Assembly (NCBI RefSeq): GCF_000835495.1
Contig: NW_015622543.1
Coordinates: 4,452,619-4,516,618 of the forward strand
Direction: 5' to 3'
Length of the DNA: 64,000 bases
Origin: Cladophialophora immunda
Taxonomy: Eukaryota; Ascomycota; Eurotiomycetes; Chaetothyriales; Herpotrichiellaceae
The notes under the pieces were generated by a model that worked only from the letters and a program-made list of their open reading frames with translations, ran no database searches and was not told the origin of the DNA. Positions 22,525 to 34,200 of this stretch are shown here, in pieces. The translations under genes were made by a program, and so were the position numbers. The first letter of the stretch is position 1. Each line of letters opens with the position of its first letter.

Positions 22525-23245
22525 ATGGTCCTAAAGATGCTAGGTCTGTCGAGCTGGACACGAGCGACGTGCATGGTGACCACGGCGTTGCTGACGTGTA
22601 TAGCCCGTCGTAGTCCGATTTCGACCTCACTTGCCCGTCGACCGCTAGTTCCCATTGTATCGCGCACGGTCGCCACGACAGCCACGAACAAGCCTTGTCA
22701 TGCAAAGAAGGGAGGACTTCCACCGGCAATCGACGAGGGGTTTTGGGTGTCGATACCCACGTGGAAGCGGTCAAGCGTCAATACTTTGCGATGCCTTATT
22801 GGATGCACGACCGGTGATTTCTCCGCCATGTGGTACTTGCAGTCGGCCTACCCAGAGTTAGGTACCGTGACGACTATGGGCTTGTCAAGTGAGTGCATCT
22901 GTCTACCTGACCTCCGTACAACCACTAACCTGAACTAACCGGTGCTACGTAGTGTCGGCGGGAATCATGTCTTCGATCGTCCTAGAGACCACTCTCCTTC
23001 GCTTCGGTCGCGATCGTCTCCCGTGGAACGTCGCCGCCAGGACTGCGACAGGAATGAGCATGATATCTATGCTGGCGATGGAGGTGGCCGAAAATACTGT
23101 CGATTACACTCTCACGGGCGGCTGCGTCGACCTGGGTAGCCCATATTTCTGGACCGCTGCCGGATCCGCAGCAGTGGCGGGTTTCTTAGTTCCGTTGCCG
23201 TACAATTATTTCCGGCTAAAGAAGTACAGCAAGTCCTGCCACTGA
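22525..23245 (+). CDS. DUF4396 domain membrane protein
   Basis: Two exons, 22525-22888 and 22953-23245 (64 bp intron GTGAGT...GTAG, phase 1), 218 residues. The DUF4396 core is clear: IPTWKRSSVNTLRCLIGCTT, the MSAGIMSSIVLETTLLR segment, MSMLAME-type helix and the C-terminal PLPYNYFRLKKYSKSCH. Several hydrophobic helices make it a membrane protein. DUF4396 has no established biochemical function; in bacteria and fungi it is often seen near copper or heavy-metal genes (from memory). The start at 22525 is the first ATG of the frame; the N-terminal 70 residues are not conserved-looking and could include a targeting sequence. The frame is intact, unlike the neighbouring ATPase fragment. Confidence 0.75.
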
Positions 23246-24417
23246 GTTTGACGTGGAGTGGCGCGTACAAGAGCGTCAAAAGAACACCGCTACCGTGCCT
23301 CTATTCAGCAGACGAGGTTGGCACCGACAGATGAGAGTATACGAAAGATTAAGGGAGCCAAATGAAGCCGGGAGCCGGAAATAGTTCCTTTTTTTTTAAG
23401 TCGCTAAGCTTATAGAGACTGATCACCGCGACCTAATACGAGCGCTCTAAGGACGATACTAACGTAGGCCTTTATAGATTACTTAGAACGTAAAGGGGTT
23501 CTCGACATATAGGTCTTTAGGTTCGAAATAGTGTAACATATCTAAAGCCATTAAATTTTTATGTTAGGGGACTCGGTTCGAGGCCAATTCGAGGCCAAGG
23601 GCTCCTACTAAATGCTAGAATCGAAGTCCTCAAGTAATATAAAGATTATATATCAGGACCTACGCCACATAGTGGGTACTGATCAGTTGGTTAACTGTGT
23701 CACGGCCTGGCTGACCGCATGTGAGATACCGATGCGAGGCTGGCCACCCCGCACAAGGCTGGGCGCGTAAACACTCTTCTGTCGCGTTCACCGCGCCACT
23801 GTTAGTTAGACTCCTTTGTCTCAGAATTCATATCATAATTGCACCCTTAACAGTGATCTTTCCTGTCCTAGGTTGCGCCGTGATATAACTCATCCACCGT
23901 GGCGGCGGAATACATCCTTGATATTTTCTAACCTGGATTGTGCCTTACTGGAGGCCGAGGAGACAGCCCCAACTGTAGATGGAATAGAAGAATGTCGACG
24001 ACTCGGGTGCACCGTGGTCTCTTAGATCCGTATATTTAGGCAATAATGCTTCTACTTGAAGGAGGTAATATCGAAGTCTTAGTGCGGGCACTAGAAAATA
24101 TTCAAGTTGCTCCTATTTCGGCTCCTGCTAGCCGGGGGTGAGGGCAGTGTTGGAAGGTAGACCCTGCAGGCGTTATCAGGCCGCGAAATTACCGACAGAG
24201 TCTGACAAACCGCCTAAATTGATGAAACGACATGAAACCACAATTATGCCGTCAGGCACTCCAAAAACATCAACTGTGCTGAAAACCCCACTAATGGGTA
24301 GGTACCTATTATTTAAGGGCTTGCACGTAGGCATTGCGTTAGAAGAAAATCAAATCGTTATTTCAGCACATGACAGACCCTAAGGGTGGAGTTCCCTCCC
24401 AACATTTTCTACAGCTA
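23246..24417. other. Gene-free, partly RIP-like stretch
   Basis: About 23390-23690 is dense in TA and TAG/TAA/CTA words and poor in CA/TG, the signature left by repeat-induced point mutation, although no parent element can be recognised. The flanks (23700-24417) are of ordinary composition with short frames only. Confidence 0.5.
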
Positions 24418-25353
24418 TCAGGAGATAAACATCTGCTTGTGCTGTTCTGCCCATTCCTCAAACGTCATTGCTTTCTGACCAGTGTATTTCTCGACACTCG
24501 ACAGCTGCTCAGCGCCAACTGGATAGCCAAAAACCAGACTGCGTGCAGGGTCTATAGCCTCCGATTGCTTGATCGCGTATTCCACGAGAGGAGCAGGCCA
24601 ACGACGCTCCTCTGTAAATTTCTTGTATGCTTCCTCTCTTTCCATCGTTTCAATGGTCGGACTCTTGCCCAATACTTTTGCGAGTGTCTTGACGCAGTCT
24701 GCTTGGGAAATCAATTGTGGCCCGTACAGATACATGGCCGTGTTTTCGTCCAGCGGTCCTTTCACAAGAACCGTGCCACAGGCTCTCCCAATGTCCTCTG
24801 GAGCAATACCATCAACTGTAGCATCTGGTGCGAAAATCTTGACCAACCCACTCTCGAATCCTGCCTTGTACTGAATTGTGTTGCTGGCAAATGAACCTGG
24901 TCTAGCCGCGATGTATCCGCCTGGGCCAAATACTTCTTTCAAAGTGATCTCGACTTGAGCGTGTATGTAGGGTATAACCTCACTAGGTTTCACGTCCTCT
25001 GGCTCGCCTTGGATAGTGAAGCTGCTGAGCAATACCACCAGGTCGATACCGGCAGACTTGAGCGCCAGAATGGTAGACTTCATGTTGTCGGATGAGCCGT
25101 GGGCGATGTAAATAAAAGCACGGGTTGCTTGAGTGCTAGATACAGCATCGCGGACAGTGTCGGGGCTGTGTAGATCGGCTTGAACTCTCTCAAAACTGCC
25201 GTCTTTCACCTTGACCTCATCGAGGCCTGGAATAGGCTTTTTGGTGTCCCGCATTGCCAGTACCACCTTCGCTCCAAGTTCGTGGGCAGCCCGTGCGGTA
25301 GCCGACCCAACTGCTCCAGATGGTCCAAAGACTATAACCTTTGGAGCAGCCAT
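24418..25353 (-). CDS. NmrA-like NAD(P)-binding reductase
   Basis: Single exon, 311 residues from the ATG at 25353 (MAAPKVIVFGPSGAVGSATA); an upstream in-frame ATG would add 41 unlikely residues before the dinucleotide loop. The GPSGAVGS loop replaces the usual GxTGxxG of NmrA proteins. Later segments: VVLLSSFTIQGE, GGYIAARPGSFASN and DIGRACGTVLV, all in NmrA/HSCARG order. Such proteins are either NADP(H)-sensing regulators or isoflavone-reductase-like enzymes; which applies here is unknown. It is divergent from the regulator gene at 26067, so the two may be linked. No introns, in contrast to neighbours. Confidence 0.8.
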   Translation of the reverse strand: MAAPKVIVFGPSGAVGSATARAAHELGAKVVLAMRDTKKPIPGLDEVKVKDGSFERVQADLHSPDTVRDAVSSTQATRAFIYIAHGSSDNMKSTILALKSAGIDLVVLLSSFTIQGEPEDVKPSEVIPYIHAQVEITLKEVFGPGGYIAARPGSFASNTIQYKAGFESGLVKIFAPDATVDGIAPEDIGRACGTVLVKGPLDENTAMYLYGPQLISQADCVKTLAKVLGKSPTIETMEREEAYKKFTEERRWPAPLVEYAIKQSEAIDPARSLVFGYPVGAEQLSSVEKYTGQKAMTFEEWAEQHKQMFIS

Positions 25354-26066
25354 GTTGAAATTAAGATGGAGAGTACTAGTCCGGTATGGTGCTCGAGCGC
25401 CTAGTGGGAGACTTTTCCAAGAGTCACTTTCAAGAAGGAATGTTGAAAAGACAGACCGAGAAGCAACTAACGTCACTTATATAGTTTCAGTGTACGTACT
25501 CGGAACCGGGAACAAGACCAGGCCATCTCTCAAGCATTCAATACGAGGTAGACCTACCGCCAAAAGCGGAATGGACTAAACTTTCGCACTACTCGTTCAC
25601 TTGCATCGCGGAGAGGACATTGATGCCTATTTCCAGACTGGATGTGCATCGGCAATCAAGGATGTACTCAGCCTCAGGTTCCACACTACTAAACATAAAG
25701 GTCAGCTGATGTCTCCAAGAAAGAATTCATACGCATAGCGCAAGGGTATGCAGGAGGTGATTGGACGGTGGCCTCCAGAACACCTGAGATGTTAGCTCAG
25801 GCTATTCCTAAAACAGGAAACAATCTCAAGCACGCTAAATTTCTCCACTAGCAAAGCTTCCGATAAAAACCTCATCCGCTCAGAAGATTTTGCATACTTC
25901 ATGTCGTTCTTGAATGTTCCCTCAGGTGTGAGTCATGTGTCCCTCTCTTTTGGTGATCAGAGCCTACCCGTTTTGAAACTCCGAATGGTTCCGCAACGAT
26001 GGTCTCGTGGGGGTGTTAAGTGAAGCTTTGACACTGCATTCACAATTCTCGTAGCCTGGTAGCAAC
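25354..26066. promoter_or_regulatory. Divergent promoter between NmrA-like gene and regulator gene
   Basis: 713 bp shared between two divergently transcribed genes. No coding sequence or recognisable operator is seen. Confidence 0.45.
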
Positions 26067-27690
26067 ATGGCTAATACGGATGCTTCAGGTAAGTTCGCGG
26101 TTGTTTCAGTGCCAGGCGATCGATTTGACCTTTCGCTCGTTCATCAGCGGCAGGAATGCCATTCGTCATCTCCACCAGCATGAACAAAGCAGATCCTGAA
26201 ATGCGTAAGCTGATCAGGAGCCATTGCATGCTGGGGAAAAATCGCGGAAGAATCTTGCATAGTAGGCGAAAGCCCAAGACGGTTGTTCCAGTCTCAGAGC
26301 CAGTCCAAAAACTGCCAGACCTGGAGGCTGCTTCCGCAGTCCCCAGTAAGCTTGGTTCAGAATTATCTTTATTACGGTTTGCCGATTCAATAGAGCCCTC
26401 TACGCTATGGGAAGTCTTGAAATGTAAGTGAGCTCACCCTAAGATATCTAGCAGATATAATGTAAGATGTGTTGAGAATCTAACGATGCTGACCTCTGAA
26501 GTCACTTCCACTTCGAAACAGATTAACTTTCCCTTGGAGAGATGCTTTGATTTCAACGTCAAAGACCGATCGATGTTCGATCCGTTAACATTCGATCCGG
26601 CCTATCTTAATGCCGTAATATTTGGAGTTCAATCATACTTGGATTTGGTTTCGGGTCACTCCAGTAAACGGTCGTCAGCGCAGATGTTGAAGACAATTCA
26701 GCTCCTTCGCAACAGACTTTCGATTTCGGATGGAAACGAACAGACATCCGTTTCTAATCCCACAATACTGATCGTTTTAACTCTGGCACACGTTGCACAT
26801 TTAAGTGGCGATCATATTGCCGCCGAGAAACACTTGGAAGGTCTTTGCAAAATCATCAACCTGCGAGGAGGCATTGCTGCTTTCGAAAATACTCCAAAAC
26901 TTCTCACTGAGTTATTAAGGTTAGCCAGAATTCTGACCTTCACTTATCTATTTGGGACTATACTACCTGGGGCTTATGGCTGATGCTATTCAGATGTGAC
27001 ATCAGCATTGCGATTCACAAAGGAACAAAACCGGTCTTTGACTTCAACCAGCTTTTACAATCTATCATATATCTACCCCAGACTAAGTCATCTTCTCCAC
27101 ACACTCCTTGTCTGGATTATAAATCCCCCTATGACAAGTATCAAGCCAAAAATGTTATAACAGACGAGAAATTAGCCGAAATATGGGACATTCTGAGCAA
27201 CTTCTGTTGTCTAGTAAACTCAGTGGCTGACAAGAACATCAAGCTCAGCGACCAAATCCTCTTAAATACCATGGGCTCAGTGATGTACGCACTTCTAAGG
27301 ATGAGATTTTCAACCAACCCGATCAACGAAGCGATTCGTCTTGGTTTGCTTGCATTATGTTCACATTCTTTCTTAAAGCGACGGGGAGTTCACCTTCCGA
27401 ATGGCTACCTCTGTGAGAACTATAGGACTTGCTTTGAGGACGTCAACACTCAGCCGCGAGTCGCTTCTCGGATTTCGCTGTGGTTTCTCATGATGGGTAA
27501 AATTTCCATTTTTACCTCTGATACAGATGACTCTGCGTGGATAAAATCCAGGCTAAGAGAGAATATTGGCTTGAATAAGGATTCCTCGTGGCCACAGCTG
27601 CGACTAATTCTCAAGTCCTTTCTTTGGATCGACATACTACATGACGCACCTGGGAAAATGATTTTCGAATCTATTTCCATAAATCGATGA
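26067..27690 (+). CDS. Fungal-specific transcription-factor-like protein without Zn2Cys6
   Basis: Four exons: 26067-26088, 26154-26423, 26502-26919 and 26994-27690, giving 468 residues with consistent phases (1, 1, 2). The N-terminus reads MANTDASGMPFVISTSMNKADPE-type sequence with DPEMRKLIRSHCMLGKNRGR, a hallmark of the fungal-trans-2/DUF3468 regulators; the helical regulatory region follows. No zinc cluster, bHLH or bZIP is visible upstream, so it either acts without DNA contact or belongs to the subgroup that normally lacks it. It is divergent from the NmrA-like gene, a likely partner or target. AT content is higher than in the surrounding genes. Confidence 0.75.
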
Positions 27691-29000
27691 AGTTTCGCCA
27701 AAACCAACACCAACTGTGAAACTACACAAAGCAGACACACCTGTCCGCCACCAAATGCTCAGACCTAGATGACGATTCAGAGGGGACAAGAAATCACAAA
27801 AACCATGACCGTACAGCTCGAACCATCAACAAACCCATCTCTCACCGTGGGCACTTGACTACATTAACGCAAGTACCGATACTAGCTCAGGGATCTACCG
27901 AAGCTATCACGCTACAAACAGCCGAGATTCCATCCGTCGACGAAGAGTGTATGACGCCGGCGACACAACAAGAGCCTGTATAGCCACAGCTGGATCCATC
28001 GTTCAATCCGCGACTTACACAAGAGAACTTCTCCACCGGAGAGCTCTCTGACGCCTACGTCCCTTAAGTTGACTGCGAGTTTAAGGAGCGGGAGAGCGCG
28101 TCAGAAGCGCGACCGACCATACAATTGGCCCCTTAATATTAATTCCCTCTAGAACCGGTTTGATGCATCGGACAGGACGTCGATCAAGTAGGTAGACAAC
28201 TTACTCTATCCGGAGGGTAGCACGGGAGCCTATTGCTGTGTTGGAGTACCTATGCCTAAGGTATAAGAATCGTTCCTCTACCCTCCTTTATGGGTTCCAA
28301 CGTTCTGCCTTTGTCTTTCCCGTCTCCTCTTACCCCCTTTCTAGAGCCCATAGCAATGGCGCTTCCCAGGATAGCTTAACTGGTCCCAGGGAAGGCTTGG
28401 CAGGCCGTGACAGCTATTCTAACGCCTTATTCGAGAAATTACCCATGATATCACACCAGCCCTCCGATTTTAGTCATCTACTATTGGAGCCTTCTAAGAA
28501 GCCACCGAATCGTACCTCGTATTAATTTTTGAGGACACTAATCTATGTGTAATTCACGCTAAGCGAGTCACGATTCAGTCTTAGGATATGCAACTAGCAC
28601 ATCGCTTGCGTGGTGAAAATATTGACTCCGTGCGTGCGTGTGCCGTGAAGCCGAGACTGCCATAAAAATGTCCATAGCTACATCTCCCCCACCATAGACT
28701 AGATTGTCCTAGTCGGACTGTCTCTTAATAAGCTACGCCGCTAAAACCAGGCCTAAAGCTAGTTTTACCATCTTGCGTAAACAGCTGTCCGGACTAAACG
28801 TTTAGTATATGTTTCGAACTATGTAGGATTGAAACTTCTATATACTAGATTTAAGTTTCGTATAGAAGTCATCCACTACCTAATTTATTAAGGTAGTGAA
28901 CTGGGGCGAGGCATCTAGCCATGGGCACCAACTCGTACGGCGGTAGGTAACAGGAGCGTTCACATCTTGTAAAGCAGTTGATTTTTTGTGGGAACACATC
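27691..29000. repeat. Decayed, RIP-like mobile-element region
   Basis: A long non-coding stretch. Near 27950-28140 a + frame is protein-like (PQLDPSFNPRLTQENFSTGE) but broken by TAG and TAA codons at places where CAG/CAA would fit. From about 28500 to 28920 the DNA is dense in TA words with few CA/TG, again RIP-like. No integrase, reverse transcriptase, transposase or terminal repeat is recognisable, so the parent element cannot be named. It ends against a truncated mitochondrial gene. Confidence 0.5.
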
Positions 29001-29408
29001 TAGGATAGATCAGTCAGATGCGCTGAGGTAGGAGCCACATTTATCTGGGTACTCACTGTCAAAGAAGAATATGCCCTCATTCTTCGCTGTCTGAATGTGG
29101 CCGGTCTCGTCGTCTCCCGCCTCGGAGGATGCTCGCCTTCTTCCGAGTCCGTCTGAGAGCGTAGGCGTAACCAGTCTCGGTCGTGTCACTTCGCCTGTGT
29201 AGATAAGTTGTTTCTGGAAGCTGGCTGCCAATGGGGACCGCTGTCGCCCAAAGGAGCTTCGAAGGCTCCTCGACAGGATCATGTTGCTAGCAACGCGGCA
29301 TTGCTGTGGAGAGAGGACAGCTAACAGGGGATGCGTCTCTTCATGTCGGGACCACTGACTGCTTTTGTGTGATAGAGAGAAGATGGTAGATATCAGTATT
29401 GCGCGCAA
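28930..29408 (-). pseudogene. Truncated 5' part of a mitochondrial escape protein 2 (Yme2)-like gene
   Basis: Minus strand: a basic, Ser/Arg-rich presequence-like N-terminus (start at about 29282 or 29408) leads to DDETGHIQTAKNEGIFFFD, then a strong donor GTGAGT near 29057. About 55 bp further an acceptor (ATCCTAG) opens a second exon reading NVFPQKINCFTR. The join FFD-NVFP is the order I remember for Yme2, an inner-membrane protein with an RNA-binding domain involved in mitochondrial DNA maintenance. After FTR the similarity ends and the decayed region begins; the RRM and the rest are missing. The identification rests on a short match, so it is moderate. Confidence 0.5.
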
Positions 29409-29819
29409 TCTGTATCGATCTCAGCTCAGCAAGATGTCTTGAAGCAGGCTCCTATGACCGCGCGCAACAGGGTGAACAGAGATTGCATGACCGCAGTCCG
29501 ATACATCATGTTTCCGCAGCTGGGCGTCCCGCGTTTTTGTTTATGACGTACTGAACTGTAGCTCGCAGTTCACGTGCGACTCTTTCAGACCGCGCCGCTT
29601 TTATATGTACCCAGTAGGTGCCCGCATCTCCAACTAGCTCGACTGCAAGGGTCAAGACTCAACTCTCTTGCTGCCGGGATACGCGTGAAGGTGATAGAAG
29701 TCTCAGGCCTGGAGCTTAATGTCTATCTAAGGGGGAGGCTGCGAAATGACCATGTGAAGTACTTTGCCTTCCCAGTGAAGCTATCTATCTAAGACGACGT
29801 CCGCAGCTCCTGTACCTCT
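29409..29819. other. Intergenic, nothing recognised
   Basis: About 410 bp between the truncated Yme2-like gene and the first gene of the right-hand cluster. Only short frames. Confidence 0.4.
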
Positions 29820-30780
29820 TCACACCTGCATTCTAACCTTGAGCTTGTCGCCTTTAATGACCTCTTCCTTGCGCGCCAACATCTCAGGCATATCCCAAGA
29901 GCAAGCAATATATCTCCCAGCAAGCCAGTCCTGCCGAGTCTGGGTCAAGAAGGTAACCGTGTGTGCCGGAAGTTGCACGGTGTCAGTCAATTGCTCATGC
30001 ACTTCTGTCGGCATGCTCTCTCCCAACGCCGTCATGATCTGTCCGGGATGGACCGAATATGCCAACAGTCCTTGATCTCCATATTCTTCGTCCAAAAACT
30101 CCGTCAAGCGCACGACTCCCAGCTTCGATATCCCATACGCTGAAGCTCTTGGGAAGATCATGTGAGCTGCCATGCTGGTGATGTTGATGATTGTCTTCTG
30201 GCCCTGCTCCTGCTCGAGGAGAAGAGGCAAGAATGCTCTTGAGACCAGAAAGGGGCCAAAAACATTGACGGTAAGTACCTTTAACCATTGCGTCGGATCA
30301 GACACGGCGATCTTCCGGAGCGGAGTCTCGACAATGCCGGCGTTGTTGATCAGAATGTCAATGTACCCAAACGCGCTTCGGACCTTGTTGGCGGCATCGC
30401 TTGCGCTTTTCTCGTCCGCCACGTCCAACATCAACGCGACGACCTTGGGCTTAGGCTTGTTGAATTGGACAGCAACGGCCTCTATCTCCTTGACCAATGT
30501 GGAAAGATCGGATCGAGCACCAACAGCGATAGCGGACGCGCCAGCCTTCGCGAAAGAGAGTGCCATCTCTCGACCTATCCCTCTAGAGGCACCGGCGATC
30601 ATAACGTGTCTCCCATCTTGGTTTAATGCCGAAGGATCGATTTCTGGATAGGAATCACTGTGCGTTTTGGACGTGAAAGCGATGACGGCTATCGAAGAGA
30701 CATAAGCCAGGGTCCGTCCTCCTCGGTCTTGCTTGGGTCCACATGTTGCCCTTACCTGGTGCAGGCGCCTTGGTAGGCAT
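29820..30780 (-). CDS. Short-chain dehydrogenase/reductase
   Basis: Classical SDR, NAD(P)-dependent. Two exons, 30756-30780 and 29820-30688 (67 bp intron GTAAGG...GATAG, phase 1), 297 residues. The first exon gives MPTKAPAP; the second supplies the family-typical lead SYPEIDPSALNQDGR before the cofactor loop GASRGIG. Further motifs: NNAGIVE, the catalytic serine strand INITSMAAH and YGISKLG (YxxxK), then SVHPGQIMT. It is the left-most gene of a co-directional minus group with the adenylate-forming reductase and the kinase-like gene, and could reduce an aldehyde released by that reductase. Substrate unknown. Confidence 0.87.
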
Positions 30781-31205
30781 TTTTCAATCGAGAGTGATTT
30801 GGCTAACGAGGCTCGACCAGGCTTGCCAGGCAGTGAAAACGTGTTTGCAGAACAGTCATGGTATATCCCTAATTTAATCTCTTACTCTTGATGGAAGTAC
30901 TAGTAATGCAGGTTTACTAGGCGCTACCCTTACCGGAGTGGCAATTCAACTCGCGCCGGGATAATGGCTTCCGGTACGGCTTGTGATGTCCACTGACCAG
31001 TGTGTGTAGCCAAACCACGCGGCTATTCTAAAGACTGGGGAATATGAGTAAGAAACCAAAAAGACGGCGAACATATCCAGACCGATCATCCGGGCCGGAA
31101 TCGTCCGTTGTCATACAATTGCTTGATTTTTTGGTTGGGATTCTAACTATGGGATATTGGGACACAGGTCGTGTATTTCTCGGCGACCTCAACGAGTGAT
31201 ACAAA
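30781..31205. other. Intergenic, nothing recognised
   Basis: 425 bp upstream of the SDR and downstream of the adenylate-forming reductase; promoter of the SDR presumably. Confidence 0.4.
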
Positions 31206-34200
31206 CTACCAGCCCCATTGCTTTAGCCAAAGTTGCATCCACGCTCGAGTAACAGGACCACAGCTCCTCAGCGTTGGGCTTCGTTCCTGTGCCTTCTTTG
31301 TGGAGTATTCCGTGGTCATGTCGCTCGTACCAGTAGTAGCTGAACTTTGGAAGAAGCTCAACAGTTTGAAGGCGGGATTTCTGTCCACCTCCATCGCCGT
31401 TGTCGTTGTCGTTGCATGGCTCCTTGCTCCTGACTCTTCAAGACCAGCAACCCATTTATCGTAGCTGACCAGTTGGAGGTCCTGACCCGGGCCCCTTGCC
31501 TGTGAAAGTCGCTCCAGCACCGTTGGATATAGTTTTTCCCACGTTGTCCTGGACGGATTGACTAGATGATAGACGCCAACACCAACACCAACGCCAACAT
31601 TCTCAGTCTCAGTATCAGTCTCCAAATGATCCGCAGACGGTGTAGGGAGTATAATCTCCAACAACGCTGCCGCCAGCACATCAATAGGAGTCCAATCAAT
31701 GATTTCATTCGCCCCCAAGCTGTCCGGCAACATGCCCAACTCTGCAGAACTAGCAATCAATCTCGGCAACCACTCTGCTCGATTCCAGCATCCTCGCTCG
31801 CCTGACTTGACCGGCCCAGCGATCTGCCCCACGCGGACAATATTGACGTGTAAACCGTGCGTTCTGGCGGCGTCAGCGAGAATATGCTCAGCCACGTATT
31901 TCGACTCGGCGTAACCCATTCTCTCAACGACGTCGATGTCATGATTTATTTCTTCTGATGCGGCCCCAGAGCGCCCGGCGGCTTTCCACCGAACCATCGT
32001 GCCCAGGCTCGATATGAATGTGAACCGTGATTTGTGTGGCCCTGGAGCGCGGGCGCGGATGGCCAGATCAATGAGACTTCGTAGGCCAGAGAGCATGGTC
32101 GGTGCGAATGATGCGAGGCTTTGATTGAAGTTGACGGTCCATGCGTTGTGGATGATATCAGTAGTGTGGGTGAGGAGATGATTGTACACCTCTGGACTTA
32201 GATTCAGGTTCTCGCGCGAGAAATCTACCTGGTAGAAAGTTACGCGGACGCGGGATGGGGGATCAAGAGGTGAGATGAGTGCGTGATATTCGTGTGCTGC
32301 AATTTGTCGTTCTTTGGCGTCGGCGGAGCGATTGAGGCAGTAGATGTGTGAGATTGATGGGTCGGAAAGCAGAGCTGCAAGAATGTAGGTGCCAAAGCCG
32401 CCTGTTGTTCCGGTCAAGAGGACATGCCGACCCGACGGCGAGCAGCGTGAGGGATACAACATTTGCATCTGAGCACTCGCGGCACTCACGGCACTCTGGC
32501 ACTGATCAGATGGAGTGCGAGGTGGCGGGCTGGTGGTGGTGGCATATCTTTCTATCGTTTTGCGAATCTTGTCTCGACGCTGCTGTTCGTCCTCTGTCGT
32601 ACCCTGAGTGGTGGCACTGCCAGTTCTTCCAGCGGGTTTTGCACTCTTTCGTAGACCAGATAGAGCTTGTGCCAGTGTCTCCACGGTTGGATGATTGTAG
32701 ATCAAGCTTGAGTAAAGTCTTTTGACTACTTCTGGATACTGGGACAAGGACTGTTTGAGAGCGCGAAACACCTTCAGCGCGAGGAGGGAGTCCATGCCGT
32801 GCGCGAAGAAATCGGCATCGCCAGAGGGTTTCAACCCGGTGATATTCTCCAAGAGATCTCGAAGATCGGATTGTATATCCACATCTCCCTTGTCGAGATC
32901 TATAGTGGTAGAAACGAATGCAGAGCCAGAGCTTTCCTCTAACGCCTGGTATGCACTGTTGAGTTCCTTGAGATAGGACCGTGCGCTGGCTCGTCGCTGA
33001 AGAGTGCCCTTGGAAGTCCTCAACAAGGGCCGGTCAGGCTCAACAAAGAGCACCAACTCCTTTGTGAGTCGACCATGAGCAGGGATTTCGGCATTAGCCT
33101 GCTCGACAAGCGGCCAGAGCTGTTCGATGAACGCCACGCGGCTAGAAGGCAGGGATAGATCCATGTCTGCTTCTGCTGCTGCTGTTGTTGTTTCAATCAG
33201 AGCAGCGACCTGAAACCGGCCTTCGCCCACGATCATGACCGTCTTCACCTTCGGGTGCGTGGCGATGGTCTGCTCCATGGACGTCGGATTGACCTTTTCG
33301 CCGTTATCCAGCACGATGATGTCGTCGGCGCGACCGCGGTGAAGCCAATGATCGGATTTCGCAGGGTCAGGATGCCTGCTGAAGAGATCGTTCATCCCGA
33401 GCTCGTTTAGCTGCGGTGACACAGCAAAGGCCGGTTGAAAGCGTTCACATCCCTCCCGGCGAGTAATGACTGCTTCGTACAGGTCTTCTGTGCGGTGGCG
33501 CATCTCCATGCCGGCTCTAGTGAAAAATCGCACGTACATATAGTCGTCATCTCCCACGAAGAGATGCGGCAGCATCCCTGATTCTGTCTGCCCAATGAAG
33601 TTCAGAATGCGGGTATGCGGCTTGACCTTGTCGCCGACCGTTTGAGACAGAGGAGCTCCTGAAACCATGATGAACTGCAGCTTGGAGAGATTGCGTGTGA
33701 ATGAAGTGTCTTTGCTGATATCGTCTAGAATAGACGGAGGCAGGAAACTCGAGGTTACCTCTCCGCTGCGATGGTAGGTGTCTGCAAGTTCAGCTGTAAG
33801 TGGTTTCGGGGTGAGAACAACGGGGATCTGTCTAAGGAAGAGACTGAATGTGTAGAACAGGTATATACCAGCTCCCTGATTGCAAACATCAGTTCCGATG
33901 AGGTTGTTGTTTAGACGGTACACAGAGTAATCTTACATGGAAGAAGGGAAAGGGATGGAAGATTCTGCCTGGTCTTTCTCGCATGTACGAGAGCAACGTC
34001 TTTACTCCGTTCTCATAGTCGTCTTCAACATACGCGGCACAGCTTATAAAGTATCTGTACGGAAGAGTGATTGGCTTGGGAATTCCTGCAAAGACAAACG
34101 TATCAGCTCACTGCTTTACCATTCTGATCATTTACAGATGCAAAGGAGGGTCATACCTGTCGATCCTGAGGTATGGATAACCATGTACGGTTCATTGCAG

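Noticed and set aside
23500..23600. tRNA-like GTTCGA words
   Set aside because: No acceptor stem, anticodon arm or CCA-compatible fold around them; they lie in RIP-like sequence.
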